DNA of 64,000 nt, taken from Streptomyces sporangiiformans. Its GTDB lineage: Bacteria; Actinomycetota; Actinomycetes; Streptomycetales; Streptomycetaceae. Below, piece after piece: positions 1 through 8,678 of the stretch; position 1 is the stretch's first letter; each line of letters opens with the position of its first letter. The notes below the pieces were generated by a model. That model saw nothing but the letters and a program-made list of their open reading frames with translations. It was not told where the DNA came from and made no database searches. The position numbers were made by a program, and so were the translations under genes. The DNA lies in the NCBI RefSeq assembly GCF_005768555.2, contig NZ_VCHX02000123.1, positions 19,444-83,443 of the forward strand, given 5' to 3'.

Positions 1-387
1 GAACTGGAGAAGTCCTTCAACGAGCGGTGGAGCGTCGGCGACAACCGCGGCTACCTCGACAACTACGCCGAGGAGATCAGCTACTTCGACCCGATCGAAA
101 AGGACCTGGTCGTCGGCCGTGACGCGACCGTCGCCCACATCGAGGCGATCTACTCCAACCCGCACATCGTGCGCAACGAGTACCTCAACCCCGCCGTGCA
201 CGTCAGCGACGGCGGTGACTTCGCCCTCCTGGCCTACAACCTGAACACCTACGTGCTCGACGGCAACGAGCGGCAGCTCCGCGCCTGGAACGCCACCGAG
301 GCGTACCGGCTGATCGACGGCGAGTGGCGCATCGTGCACTCCAACTGGGCGTTCGCCCAGACCGCGACAGGCGCGATCGCGTCCTGA
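1..387 (+). CDS. NTF2-like (SnoaL/DUF4440-type) protein, 5' end outside window
   Basis: The reading frame is open from base 1 and stops at 387, giving 128 visible residues; the start codon lies upstream of the window. The visible part has the look of a small NTF2-like domain: a helical opening with a tyrosine-rich stretch (NYAEEISYFDP), a central segment about an added residue, and a closing strand with WRIVHSNWAF, which is typical of SnoaL/DUF4440 proteins. Members of this fold act as small-molecule isomerases, hydrolases or ligand-binding subunits, so the activity cannot be named. No membrane segment or signal is visible. Confidence 0.65.
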   Translation, partial: ELEKSFNERWSVGDNRGYLDNYAEEISYFDPIEKDLVVGRDATVAHIEAIYSNPHIVRNEYLNPAVHVSDGGDFALLAYNLNTYVLDGNERQLRAWNATEAYRLIDGEWRIVHSNWAFAQTATGAIAS

Positions 388-515
388 CCGGGGATCCAAG
401 GTGAAGCACCCCCCGGCCAGTGAGCAAGCGATCGAAGGAGGCGGTCGGCCCCGGCCCGCCCCCCGCTCCGGACGCGATCAAGGCCGTGGGGATGCGGGCT
501 TGTGCCGCGCCCGCC

Positions 516-1466
516 TCACATGCCGGTCCTGGTTTCGCGGGCCGTGAAGGCGGCCGGGGTGAGACCGGTGTGGCCACGGAAGAAGCGGCCGAAGTTCGCG
601 GGATCAGTGAACCCGAGATGGACGGCCACAGCCCGGGCGTCCCAACCGCCACCTCTCAGCAGGCGCCGGGCTTCGAGCAGCCGCCGCTCGTCGATGACCT
701 CACGCACCCCCTTGCCGGTGGCGTCCCGGGCCGCGCGGCTGAGGGTGCGAACCGAACATCCGAGCAGCCCGGCATAGTCCGCAGCCCGGTGAAGTTCCCG
801 GAAGTGCAGCTCCAGGGCGTCCACGAACCGTGCGTACGTGTCCCTGCGGCCCGTGCCGCCCGCAGCCGCGCCGGTGGGGGTGACATCCGGGGAGTTGGCA
901 AGGCGCAGCAGCAGCGATTCGAGCAGGCTGCGCCGTAGGGCGTGGTGGACATCGAGCCGGCGCCGCCCCAGTGCACGGTGTTCGTCCAGGAGTTGGAGCG
1001 CCGTCTGCCGCAGCCAGGCCGCGTCGTCGGGGTGCGGGCTCAGTACGGCAGGGGCCTCGTGCGCGGTGAGCGGGGCCAGCAGGCGGGCGGCGTCGGACGT
1101 CAGCACGTCCGGCTCGAACAGGATGAACAAGCCGCGGGCGGCGCCCGGCGGATGCCAGCACTGCGCGTGCCCGGGACGTACCCACAGCCATTGGCCGCAG
1201 GCGACGGTCCGCGTGACGTGGTCGACATCGTGGAGCAGCTCACCCTCGGTGACGAGTATCAGGTAGTGGAAGGTGGCACGGCCCGGACGGGGCGGGTTCC
1301 ACGGCCAGTCGTCGTGCTCGGCGAAGAAGTCCTCGACGGTGCTCACCTCAAGGCCGTACGGAGTGCCGACCGGGGGTTGGAAGCCGTACAGCGGAACTGC
1401 GGCCTGAACGGCCTGCCCGCTGCGTCCGACGCCTGGAGACCGCCTGGGGTGTCGCTTGCCGACCAT
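516..1466 (-). CDS. AraC-family transcriptional regulator
   Basis: A 316-residue protein. Residues about 30-150 form a cupin-like ligand pocket (WHPPGAARGLFILFEPD). The C-terminal 95 residues are an AraC double helix-turn-helix, with the first helix pair around LLGCSVRTLSRAARDATG and the family signature LGFTDPANFGRFFRGHTGLTP near the end. I chose the ATG at 1466; a GTG directly before it is possible, and the same frame stays open to 1910, but that extension is antisense to the next gene. It is divergent from the YjbR-like gene starting at 1581, so the 115-bp gap probably holds both promoters and the neighbour is a plausible target. The effector is unknown. Confidence 0.85.
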   Translation of the reverse strand: MVGKRHPRRSPGVGRSGQAVQAAVPLYGFQPPVGTPYGLEVSTVEDFFAEHDDWPWNPPRPGRATFHYLILVTEGELLHDVDHVTRTVACGQWLWVRPGHAQCWHPPGAARGLFILFEPDVLTSDAARLLAPLTAHEAPAVLSPHPDDAAWLRQTALQLLDEHRALGRRRLDVHHALRRSLLESLLLRLANSPDVTPTGAAAGGTGRRDTYARFVDALELHFRELHRAADYAGLLGCSVRTLSRAARDATGKGVREVIDERRLLEARRLLRGGGWDARAVAVHLGFTDPANFGRFFRGHTGLTPAAFTARETRTGM

Positions 1467-1580
1467 CACGTGTCCGCAGTTTACCGCCCGTTTTGCCCGC
1501 GTCGCTGGAAAGGATGGGGCGTGCCGTCCGCGTCCTTGGCCGACGCCCCTGCCCGCCACCACCCGAGGAAGGAAATACTC

Positions 1581-1976
1581 ATGAACGGATCGACCCTGCG
1601 GACGTTCGCCGCCGAGTGCGCGGAGGAACTTCCCGGAGCCCAGCTGGAACATCCCTTCGGCCCGGACTGGGAGGTCTTCAAGGTACGAGGCAAGGTGTTC
1701 ATGCTGATGACCGAGGTCCCCGGGCGCCCCGTCGTGATCCTCAAGGCGGACCCTGGCGAGGCCCACGCCCTGCGGGAGCAGTACAGCCACATCACCCCCG
1801 GCTACCACATGAACAAGAGGCACTGGATCACGCTGGAGGGCGGGACAGGCGTCGACAAGAAGCTCGTCAGAGAACTCGTCGCCGACTCCTACCTGCTCGT
1901 CGTCGCCCACCTGCCCAAGGCCGGGCAGCCCGTCGACCCGAGCACCTACGGCACCAGCACGCGGGCGGCCCGGTGA
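1581..1976 (+). CDS. MmcQ/YjbR-like protein
   Basis: 131 residues matching the MmcQ/YjbR fold (double-wing DNA-binding-like, function unknown). Visible family features are FGPDWEVFKVRGKVFML near residue 30, a PVVILKADP strand, the HITPGYHMNKRHWITL core and KKLVRELVADSYLLVV at the end. The ATG at 1581 follows a GAGGAAGGA ribosome-binding site. Its stop overlaps the GTG of the next gene (GTGA), so the two are translationally coupled paralogues. The partner is damaged and this copy appears whole. Proteins of this family are found beside many unrelated enzymes, so context does not give a role. Confidence 0.8.
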   Translation: MNGSTLRTFAAECAEELPGAQLEHPFGPDWEVFKVRGKVFMLMTEVPGRPVVILKADPGEAHALREQYSHITPGYHMNKRHWITLEGGTGVDKKLVRELVADSYLLVVAHLPKAGQPVDPSTYGTSTRAAR

Positions 1977-2263
1977 GCGCGGCCGGTGGCCGTCTCCAGG
2001 ACACCGCCCGCAAGGCGGCCCTCGCCCTGCCCGACGTCAGCCACGGCCGCCCCTTCACCCCCGGACTCGACGTCTACAAGGTCGCGGACAAGGTGTTCCT
2101 GATCGTCACCGACGACCCGGACGAACAGATCATCACGGTCAAGTGCGAGCCCGAGCACGCGCGGGCACTGGAGTGCGGCTACGCCTCGATCACCCCGGGC
2201 CGCTATCTCGACAAGAGGCACTGGATCTCGCTGGGGCCCGGCGGGGCATCACGAAGCGGCTGA
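1973..2263 (+). pseudogene. second YjbR-like gene, frameshifted and 3' truncated
   Basis: Starts at GTG 1973, overlapping the previous stop. It repeats the YjbR layout (ALALPDVSHGRPF, DVYKVADKVFLIVTDDP, SITPGRYLDKRHWISL). The frame then runs out at 2263 with an unrelated tail. The expected continuation, GITKRL, sits in another frame at 2245-2262, so a frameshift has occurred at about 2235-2245. Immediately after GITKRL the sequence changes to a different family, so the C-terminal third of this gene is lost. It is probably non-functional, although a 96-residue product could still be made. Confidence 0.7.
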
Positions 2264-2265
2264 CC

Positions 2266-2781
2266 AACGGCCGCACCATCAACATTCACCTGGCGCTGCT
2301 GCCCCGCCACGGCGGTCCCGGCATGGACGCGCAGCGCGTCCATGAAGCCGTGCTGGCCAGCGGCGACCCCGTCTTGGGGGCCACGGTCCACCACGTGACC
2401 ACGAACCACGACGAAGGGCCTGTCATCGCCCAGCGACAAGTCCCGGTCGTGCCCGACGACACCCCCAAGACGCTGGCCGCTCGCATCCTTCGCACCGAGC
2501 ACCTCCTCCTCCCGACCACCGTGCAAACCATGGCCTTGGACCACCCCCCTGACCGATCCCCCGTCCCCCTTGCGAACCATCGCCCGGCCCGTCAGGCGCC
2601 GCCAGAGAGCCAGCCAACCACAGTGACCATCGGCGACTGCTCGCCAAGATCTGTGCCAGAGCAACTCACCGACACAGCCAGAGTGGCTTACCTGCGGGGA
2701 GGACATCCAGATTCCCCGAAGCCGCCAGGCACGGACGTGTCAGGAGACCAGCCAGACTGCCGGTTGCGAGCGCTTTCCTGA
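2266..2781 (+). pseudogene. C-terminal relic of a formyltransferase (PurN-like)
   Basis: Open in frame to a stop at 2781. Residues encoded at about 2266-2520 resemble the C-terminal half of glycinamide ribonucleotide formyltransferase and related formyl transferases: TINIHLALLPRHGGPGM, then RVHEAVLASGD, ATVHHVT, DEGPVIAQRQVPV and a closing DTPKTLAARI helix. The catalytic N-terminal half is absent and the fragment is joined directly to the end of a YjbR-like gene. This looks like the product of a deletion that fused two unrelated genes. The rest of the frame, from 2520, is not recognisable. Confidence 0.65.
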
Positions 2782-3025
2782 CCGCGCCGGACGATCCACG
2801 TACGGCCGGACTTGACATCCCGTGGGCTGTGGCCGGGGACCGGCCAACGCTGAGCCGGGGAATGCTTTGGCGCAGGGCCTACCGAGTTCCACCTGAAAAC
2901 CCCCGGCGGGGCCCGGGCAATCCGACGAGGCGACCCGGGGGGCGGTCGGGGGCGCGATGGCTGTCGGTGGCTTTCGCCAAGTAGGGGGTGAGACCGCCGA
3001 CCGGCGCTCCGCAAACGCAGGTCCC

Positions 3026-3580
3026 ATGACCACCGGCCCGGACGACAAGCAGCTGCTGGACCGTACGGCACGCGACCTAGCCTCCTTCGAGCCGCTGATG
3101 GAGCGCCATTCGACAGCCCTGCACGGCTACTTCGCGCGCCGTACGCCCGGAGCCGCCGCCGATCTGCTAGCCGGGCTGTGGCTCCAGGCCTACGCGACGC
3201 GACACGGTTTCGACCCGGCCCGCGGCTCCGTACGGGCCTGGCTGTTCGGCGTGGCCAGGAACGCGCTCTTTGCTCACTGGCGGCTGGTCGCGGCGGCCCG
3301 CCCGGGCACCCCGCGGGCCTCCGGGGACGACGCCCCCTGGGAAGCCGTGGACGACCGGCTCGTCACGGCCGCCGTGGCCCCCAGGCTGCGCGAGCTCCTC
3401 GCTCAGCTCCCCGCCGACGAACGGGAACTACTGCTCCCGGTCGCCTGGGAGCAGCTGACGCCCAGCGAGGCCGCGGACGTGGCCGGTATTCCCGCCGCGA
3501 CGGCCCGCACCCGTCTGCACCACACCCGCAACCGCATGCGCTCGGGCACGCCCTTCGACCTGACCGGAGACCTGGCATGA
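3026..3580 (+). CDS. ECF-type RNA polymerase sigma factor
   Basis: 184 residues. Region 2 is at about residues 10-95 (FEPLMERHSTALHGYFARR, then AWLFGVARNALFAHWR) and region 4 at about 120-175 (LAQLPADERELLLPVAWEQLTPSEAADVAG followed by a helix with TARTRLHHTRNRMR). That is the normal two-domain size of an extracytoplasmic-function sigma factor. The ATG at 3026 was chosen over an upstream in-frame start because it begins just before region 2 and gives a normal length. Its stop overlaps the ATG of a truncated downstream frame, which is where an anti-sigma partner is usually found. With that partner destroyed, the sigma factor may be unregulated or silent. Confidence 0.8.
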   Translation: MTTGPDDKQLLDRTARDLASFEPLMERHSTALHGYFARRTPGAAADLLAGLWLQAYATRHGFDPARGSVRAWLFGVARNALFAHWRLVAAARPGTPRASGDDAPWEAVDDRLVTAAVAPRLRELLAQLPADERELLLPVAWEQLTPSEAADVAGIPAATARTRLHHTRNRMRSGTPFDLTGDLA

Positions 3581-3711
3581 CCGAACGCGACGACCTTCTC
3601 GACTTCCCAGGCGCCGACGAACTGGTCTCCGACCTCGACAACTTCCGGCTACCTGCCAGAGCACATCCCTCAGTGGCTGCCGGACGACTGGTTTCGTCTC
3701 GCAGTCCATGA
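3577..3711 (+). pseudogene. truncated 5' stub of the sigma-factor partner gene
   Basis: A 44-codon frame overlapping the sigma-factor stop by ATGA. The first part (MTERDDLLDFPGADELV) is the kind of opening seen in membrane anti-sigma or sigma-associated proteins translated with ECF sigma factors. From about 3645 the DNA switches to sequence that makes sense only in another frame, as part of a transposon-type gene. I infer that an insertion or deletion removed the rest. Family membership cannot be shown from 20 residues. Confidence 0.45.
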
Positions 3712-4288
3712 CACCTCACCGAAGGCGATGGGACGCAGCATCACCTACCCACGCTTCGCCGCCGTCCAACTGGTGCAGATCGCCACCGGCCTGCAACTTG
3801 GGGAGGCCGCACGCTTCCTTGGAATCCCCGATTCCTGGCACCAAGTGCCCGTCCAACAACGCAAGCTTCATTCCCGCAGCCGCTACCGCTACCGGACCGA
3901 AGACCTCTCCGTTTCCCTCGAACGGGTCGGCAGACACATCGCTCAGATCGAATCGCCGGTGAACTACCGCGCACGCCGCATGAGCCACTCGGACTGGACC
4001 CTCAGTCCTGAAAAGTGGGCGAGCCTGACCGCCTCACTCCCGAGACAAACAGGCCGTCACACCATCCCTGACCAGCTGATTCATGCACGCGTGTCCAACA
4101 TCATCTGGTCACGGCTCACCGGCAGCGAGTGGCGAACTCGGGCCCAGTATCTTGATCCGCTTCCCGTCCATCAGCTCCCTCGACATGGGAGGCAAACAGG
4201 CGGAGGCAGTGCAGCACCGCATCAAGCACAGAACCACTCCCTACCACCGGGGACTTGGCGAACTCATCAACCAGGTTGTCGCCGCTGA
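3650..4288 (+). pseudogene. relic resembling the C-terminal part of a TniQ-type transposition protein
   Basis: Open in the sigma-factor frame but without its own start. The opening YLPEHIPQWLPDDWFRLAV, followed by RFAAVQLVQIATGLQLGEAARFLGIP, resembles the helical C-terminal part of actinobacterial TniQ-like proteins encoded in transposons. The tail after about 4150 appears to leave the true frame, since a better-looking continuation (DMGGKQAEAVQHRIKH) lies in a neighbouring frame. The 3' end runs 22 bp into the antisense AsnC-type gene. No TniA or TniB partner is present. Family assignment is tentative. Confidence 0.4.
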
Positions 4289-4782
4289 ACGTCGGACGGG
4301 CGTGGGGCAGGCCAGGAGGTGAGGGGTAGCGGACCGCGGTCGATGACGGTGCGGATGCAGAAGGTGCTGCGGGCGTCGCGGATAGGGCCGATGGCCAGGA
4401 TCTGGTCGGTGAGCACTCTCTCGAAGGTGCGCAGGTCCGGCACGGCGAGTTCGACGAAGAAGTCGGCATCGCCGGAGACCACGTGGCAGGCGACCACGTG
4501 CTCGATCGCCTTGAGTGCCTCTTCGACCACTTGGGAGGTGGTGCGGGAGTGCTCGACCTTGAGGGAGAGGAACACCGTCAGCCCGAGGCCGAGGCGCTCG
4601 CGTTCCAGATCGGCCCGGTAGCCGGCCAGGACCCCGTCCTCCTCCAGCGCCTTGGTGCGGCGCAGGCAGGACGAGGGTGACAGGCGTACGGCCTCGGCGA
4701 GGTCGACGTTGGGGGTGCGGCCGTGGCGCTGGAGGTGGTCCAGGATCGCCCGGTCGATGCGGTCATACAGGGGGCGTGGCAT
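4267..4782 (-). CDS. Lrp/AsnC-family transcriptional regulator
   Basis: 171 residues starting at ATG 4782 (MPRPLYDRIDRAIL). Residues 5-60 are the AsnC winged helix-turn-helix (LDHLQRHGRTPNVDLAEAV, then LSPSSCLRRTKALEEDGVL). Residues 75-150 are the RAM ligand-binding domain (VFLSLKVEHS, ACHVVSGDADFFVELAVPDL, STFCIRTVI). It is divergent from the PLP decarboxylase at 4952, across a 169-bp gap. In this family, divergent pairing with an amino-acid enzyme usually means direct control by the amino-acid substrate, so an aromatic amino acid is the likely effector. Confidence 0.88.
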   Translation of the reverse strand: MPRPLYDRIDRAILDHLQRHGRTPNVDLAEAVRLSPSSCLRRTKALEEDGVLAGYRADLERERLGLGLTVFLSLKVEHSRTTSQVVEEALKAIEHVVACHVVSGDADFFVELAVPDLRTFERVLTDQILAIGPIRDARSTFCIRTVIDRGPLPLTSWPAPRPSDVQRRQPG

Positions 4783-4951
4783 GAAATGCAGCGTAGCGGC
4801 CGCATCGGCGAACAATCCTGCGCCGCAGAGCCATCCGGGCACTGATTGCGCCATCGCATGCGGCCCTTGCCGGCGCATCCTGGTCACGCGCTCCGGCCGG
4901 TACGCCGGACCCGTCGCTTCCGTACTCCTCTCACGCACATCGGACTGCCTC

Positions 4952-6391
4952 ATGCATCCCTTCCCCCTGGAACCCGACCGCGCCGCGATGACCGAGATGG
5001 GCCGTCTCGTCCTGGACCGTGTCGTCGACCGCACTGAAAAGCTCGCGGCCCGCCCCGCGACCAGCCCCCTGTCGCCGCGGGCCGAGGCCGAGCTTGTGGA
5101 GTCCTTCCTGGCACCCCCGCCCGACCGGGGCGGCGACCTGAGGGCCCTGCTCGCGCGCCTGGACGAGGCCGCCGACTGCGCTCTGGAGACCGCCGGGCCC
5201 GGCCATCTGGCGTACATCCCGGGCAGCGGTCTGTACTCGGCCGCGCTCGCCGAGTTCTACAACCGTGCCGTCAACCGCTACGGCGGCCTGGCCTCGGTGG
5301 CTCCGGCCCTCGCCGCGCTGGAGGAGAGTGTGATCCGCTGGATGGCCCGCGATGTTTGCGGCCTCCCGGAGGGCAGCGGCGGCCTGCTGACGAGCGGTGG
5401 CTCGATGGCCACGTTCTCCGCGACGGTCGCCGCCCGGCACGACAGGCTCGGCGAGGATCTCGCCGGCGGCACCGTCTACACCACCGCCTTCGCCCACCAC
5501 TCCGTCGCCAAGGCCGCCCGCCTCGCCGGCATCCGCGCGGCTCACATACGTACCGTGCCGCACACCCCGGACCTGCGGATGGACCCGGAGGCCGCCGCCG
5601 CGATGATCCGCGCCGACCGGGACGCCGGGCTGCGGCCGTTCCTGCTGGTGGCCACCGCCGGCACCACCGACACCGGCACAGTCGACCCGCTGCCTCAGCT
5701 GGCCGACCTGGCCCGCCGCGAGGATGTGTGGTTCCACATCGACGCGGCCTACGGAGGCTTCTTCCGGCTCACCGCGCGCGGCTCAGAGCGCCTCGGCGGT
5801 TTCGAGGAGGCCGACTCGATCACTCTGGACCCGCACAAGACCCTGTTCATGCCGTTCGGCACCGGCGCCCTGGTCGTCCGCGACATCGCCGCCCTGCACG
5901 CCGCGCACGACGGCACCGGCAGCTACCTCCAGGACATGGGGGCGGCGGGGAGCGTCCCGGACTCCGGTCAGCTCGGGCCCGAGCTGACCCACGAGATCCG
6001 TGGTCTGCGGGCCTGGCTTCCCCTGCACCTGCACGGGGTGGACGTCTTCCGCGAGGCTCTGGACGAGAAGCTCGACCTGGCCGAACACGTCCACGACACG
6101 CTGTCCGGCGTCGCGGAGCTGGAGGTCCCGCAGCGCCCGGACCTGTCCACCGTGATCTTCCGCGTCCGTCCCGCTGACGCCGGCCCGGCCGCCGCCGAGC
6201 TGGCGGACGAAGCCAGCCGCCGTCTGTTGGAGCGGATCAACGGCCACCGGCGCATCGTGCTCTCCAGCACGGTCGTCGACGGCCGCTACACCCTGCGCGT
6301 GTGCGTGGTCTCCCACCGCACCCACCACGACCGCATCGCCGAGGCGCTGCAGATCATCACTGCCGAGGTCAAGCGCCACACCACCGCGTAG
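4952..6391 (+). CDS. PLP-dependent group II amino-acid decarboxylase (aromatic-type)
   Basis: 479 residues. It has the fold-type I group II decarboxylase layout: GPGHLAYIPGSGLYSAALAEF near residue 80, a SGGSMATFSA phosphate-binding stretch near 150, HIDAAYGGF with the PLP-pairing Asp near 270, and DPHKTLFMPFGTG carrying the PLP lysine near 295. These are hallmarks of aromatic L-amino-acid, tryptophan or tyrosine decarboxylases, which release CO2 to give an amine. ATG 4952 is preferred because upstream in-frame codons lie in the regulator promoter. It is divergent from an AsnC-type regulator and followed 7 bp later by a dehydrogenase, suggesting a two-gene unit. The exact substrate cannot be read from sequence. 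Confidence 0.85.
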   Translation: MHPFPLEPDRAAMTEMGRLVLDRVVDRTEKLAARPATSPLSPRAEAELVESFLAPPPDRGGDLRALLARLDEAADCALETAGPGHLAYIPGSGLYSAALAEFYNRAVNRYGGLASVAPALAALEESVIRWMARDVCGLPEGSGGLLTSGGSMATFSATVAARHDRLGEDLAGGTVYTTAFAHHSVAKAARLAGIRAAHIRTVPHTPDLRMDPEAAAAMIRADRDAGLRPFLLVATAGTTDTGTVDPLPQLADLARREDVWFHIDAAYGGFFRLTARGSERLGGFEEADSITLDPHKTLFMPFGTGALVVRDIAALHAAHDGTGSYLQDMGAAGSVPDSGQLGPELTHEIRGLRAWLPLHLHGVDVFREALDEKLDLAEHVHDTLSGVAELEVPQRPDLSTVIFRVRPADAGPAAAELADEASRRLLERINGHRRIVLSSTVVDGRYTLRVCVVSHRTHHDRIAEALQIITAEVKRHTTA

Positions 6392-6397
6392 CCAGCG

Positions 6398-7246
6398 ATG
6401 GCCCTGGATCCCGAATCCCTTCCCGCCAGGGGAACAGCCATCGTGACCGGTACCTCCTCGGGCATCGGTGCGGCCTACGCACGTCGGCTCGCTGCGGATG
6501 GTCACGATCTGGTGCTGGTGGCGCGTCGCGAAGAGCGTCTCCGCGCACTTGCCGCGGAGCTGACCGGGCAGCACGACGTACGAGTGGAAACCGTCGTCGC
6601 GGATCTGGGCGATGCCGGTGACCTGGATCGGGTTGCCCGGCGAACCGCCGAGGACGACGTCGAGCTGCTGGTGAACAACGCGGGCATCAACGGCTACGGC
6701 CCCTTCGCCGAGACCGATACAGCACTGCTGGAGAAGGTGATGGCCGTGAACGTGGTGGCGCTCACCCGGCTCGCTCGTGCAGCCGTGCCGGGCATGCTGG
6801 CACGCGGCCGCGGCGCCGTGGTGAATGTGGCTTCCACCCTCGCCTTCGCCGGTTCGCTTCCGCCGGACCCTCTGCCGGTGCGGGCGGTCTATGGAGGCAC
6901 CAAGGGGTATGTAGTCACCTTCAGCCGAACCCTCGCCGCAGAGTTGGACGGTGCGCCGGTTCGTGTCCAGGTGCTGTGCCCCGGGCTGACGGCAACCGAG
7001 TTCCATCTCACCCAGGGCCAGGATCCGGTAGCCGGTGATGTATCGCGAGTACACGACGACGGAGGCATGCCCGCCGAGGACGTGGTGACCGCTTCGCTGA
7101 GGGCCTTGGAAACCGGCGAGGTCGTGTGCGTGCCCGGACTGGTCGACGGCGAGGCGGTGGATCGCATCGTCGCGGCGGAATTCGGGCTCCGCTCCTCGTC
7201 CACCGGCACACTCGCCCCGCGATACCAGAACCCCGCCCAGCAGTGA
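6398..7246 (+). CDS. short-chain dehydrogenase/reductase
   Basis: 282 residues with the classical SDR signatures in order: TGTSSGIG cofactor loop near residue 18, VADLGD near 68, NNAGINGYGPF near 91, a catalytic serine in VNVASTLAF, and YGGTKGY carrying the catalytic Tyr and Lys near 165. Arg residues after the glycine loop (VARREER) favour NADP(H). It starts 7 bp after the decarboxylase stop and is probably co-transcribed, so it may oxidise or reduce the amine-derived product, but that is inference. The C-terminal extension beyond residue 230 is typical of oxidoreductases acting on small alcohols or aldehydes. Confidence 0.85.
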   Translation: MALDPESLPARGTAIVTGTSSGIGAAYARRLAADGHDLVLVARREERLRALAAELTGQHDVRVETVVADLGDAGDLDRVARRTAEDDVELLVNNAGINGYGPFAETDTALLEKVMAVNVVALTRLARAAVPGMLARGRGAVVNVASTLAFAGSLPPDPLPVRAVYGGTKGYVVTFSRTLAAELDGAPVRVQVLCPGLTATEFHLTQGQDPVAGDVSRVHDDGGMPAEDVVTASLRALETGEVVCVPGLVDGEAVDRIVAAEFGLRSSSTGTLAPRYQNPAQQ

Positions 7247-8179
7247 GTCCCCGGCCGCCCTTGACAGTCGACCGGAAGAGGCGGAGCCACCGCTCTCAAG
7301 TCCGTCTTGCGGAGCCCCCGGGGGCGCTGGGCAGGTACGGAGGGCCTCGTTCCGCGAGAGACACGGTTCGAGGTCCTCTGCTCAGTCCGCCGGGCGCGTG
7401 GCTGCTGACGTATGCCTCGGCTTCAAGACCCAGCGGGCCACTGCCGAAGAACCGGTAGTTGACCCTTAACGCCTGGTGCTGAAAATCCACGGCCCTGCAC
7501 TTCCTACGGAGCTCCCTGCGGCCGGCAGTCGTCAGATCCTGCCCTTGGAACTGCTGCCAGGTTGGAACGTTCCTGTCACGCGGTGAGGTGCGTGGGCGGC
7601 CGGCGGACCTCAGCCGGCCGCCCATGAGCTGGAGCGATGCCCCGACCCGATGCGTAGAACGCTCCTGAAATGGGGGTACACGGAGCTGCGGACAGAGCCC
7701 TTTTCAAAGAGACCCAACCCCAGAAGGTGGGGAACTCGCTGGGGCCAGCTTTCGATCCTCGCGGGGGCCAACTGCAAATCGGCGCAGCCCGCTGACATCG
7801 TCGATGCCCGAGGGCACGGGGCCAACCATCGATCGAAGTCACAGCTGGCGCCCTCACGGTGGGATCACGGCTCGGCCAAACCCGACGGCGCCGACGTTAC
7901 CGTCGCCCGGATCGACACCTGTAGAAGGTGAACGGCTGGACAGTTCCGCCCCACCATCCTGGAGCGCCCCGTGGCGAGCACCGCTGGCGAGCCGAATCCA
8001 CCCCCGCCCGCACCCGGAGACCCTCTCCCCAGCCCTCTCCACGCCAGGGCAGCGCCCTGCGGGTGTTCGCCCAGGCCAGACCCGGCGGGCAGAGGGTTGC
8101 CGCAGTTGTGTCGAGAACATCGCGCCAGCTCCGTCCCAGGGGCACGAGCGGCCACGACGGGCCGTGTGACACGGGAGGA
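7247..8179. other. 933-bp gap without a convincing gene
   Basis: High-GC sequence between the SDR gene and the broken VOC gene. Open frames of up to about 109 codons exist (for example minus strand 7296-7625), but none resembles a family I know, and none has a clear ribosome-binding site. The one structured element is a long hairpin at 7593-7624. It may be a decayed gene; I see nothing else. Confidence 0.5.
7593..7624. terminator. 12-bp perfect stem hairpin, terminator-like
   Basis: tgggcggccggc at 7593-7604 pairs with gccggccgccca at 7613-7624 around an 8-base loop. There is no U-tract on either side, so it would act as a streptomycete-type U-less terminator or as an RNA structure. It lies about 350 bp after the SDR stop. 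Confidence 0.45.
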
Positions 8180-8618
8180 ATGATGATCCACCGGATGGAT
8201 CACGCCGGCGTTGTGGTCGAGGATCTCTCGGCTGCTATCGCGTTCTTCGTCGAACTGGGCCTGGAACTGGAGGGCGAGGCAGCAGTCGAGGGTGAATGTG
8301 TGGACCAGCTCCTCGGGTTGGGACGGCGTCCGAGCGGACAACGCCGTCGTGCGGACCCCGGACGGCCACGGCCGGTTCGAGCTGACGACGTTCCACACGC
8401 CGGTGGCCACCAGCATTGCGCCGAGGACGCCGATGAACACCCCGGGCGTCCCTCGCGTCACGTTAGTCGTCGACGCCGTCGACGACGTCCTCAACCGCCT
8501 GCGCGCCCACGGCGCCGAACTCGTGGGCGAGGTGGCGCAGTACGGGGACATCTACCGGTACTGCTACGTCCGCGGCCTCGACGGCATCATCATCGGGCTG
8601 GTCGAGGAGCTCAACTGA
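8180..8618 (+). pseudogene. VOC/glyoxalase-family gene with a frameshift
   Basis: ATG 8180, right after GGGAGGA, opens MMIHRMDHAGVVVEDLSAAIAFF, the first beta-alpha module of a vicinal-oxygen-chelate protein, with the metal-ligand His in MDHAG. The second half (DGVRADNAVVRTPDGHGRFEL, then VVDAVDDVLNRLRAHG and RDIYRYCY-like strands ending GIIIGLVEELN) is in a different frame. The frames meet at about 8315-8325 in gggttgggacgg. A one-base change would restore a protein of about 145 residues. It is either a recent pseudogene or a sequencing error. Confidence 0.75.
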
Positions 8619-8678
8619 AGTTGATCGCCAGTCAGTACGTTCCACACCAGACTTCCGTTCCAGAAAGGACCGTCCGTC

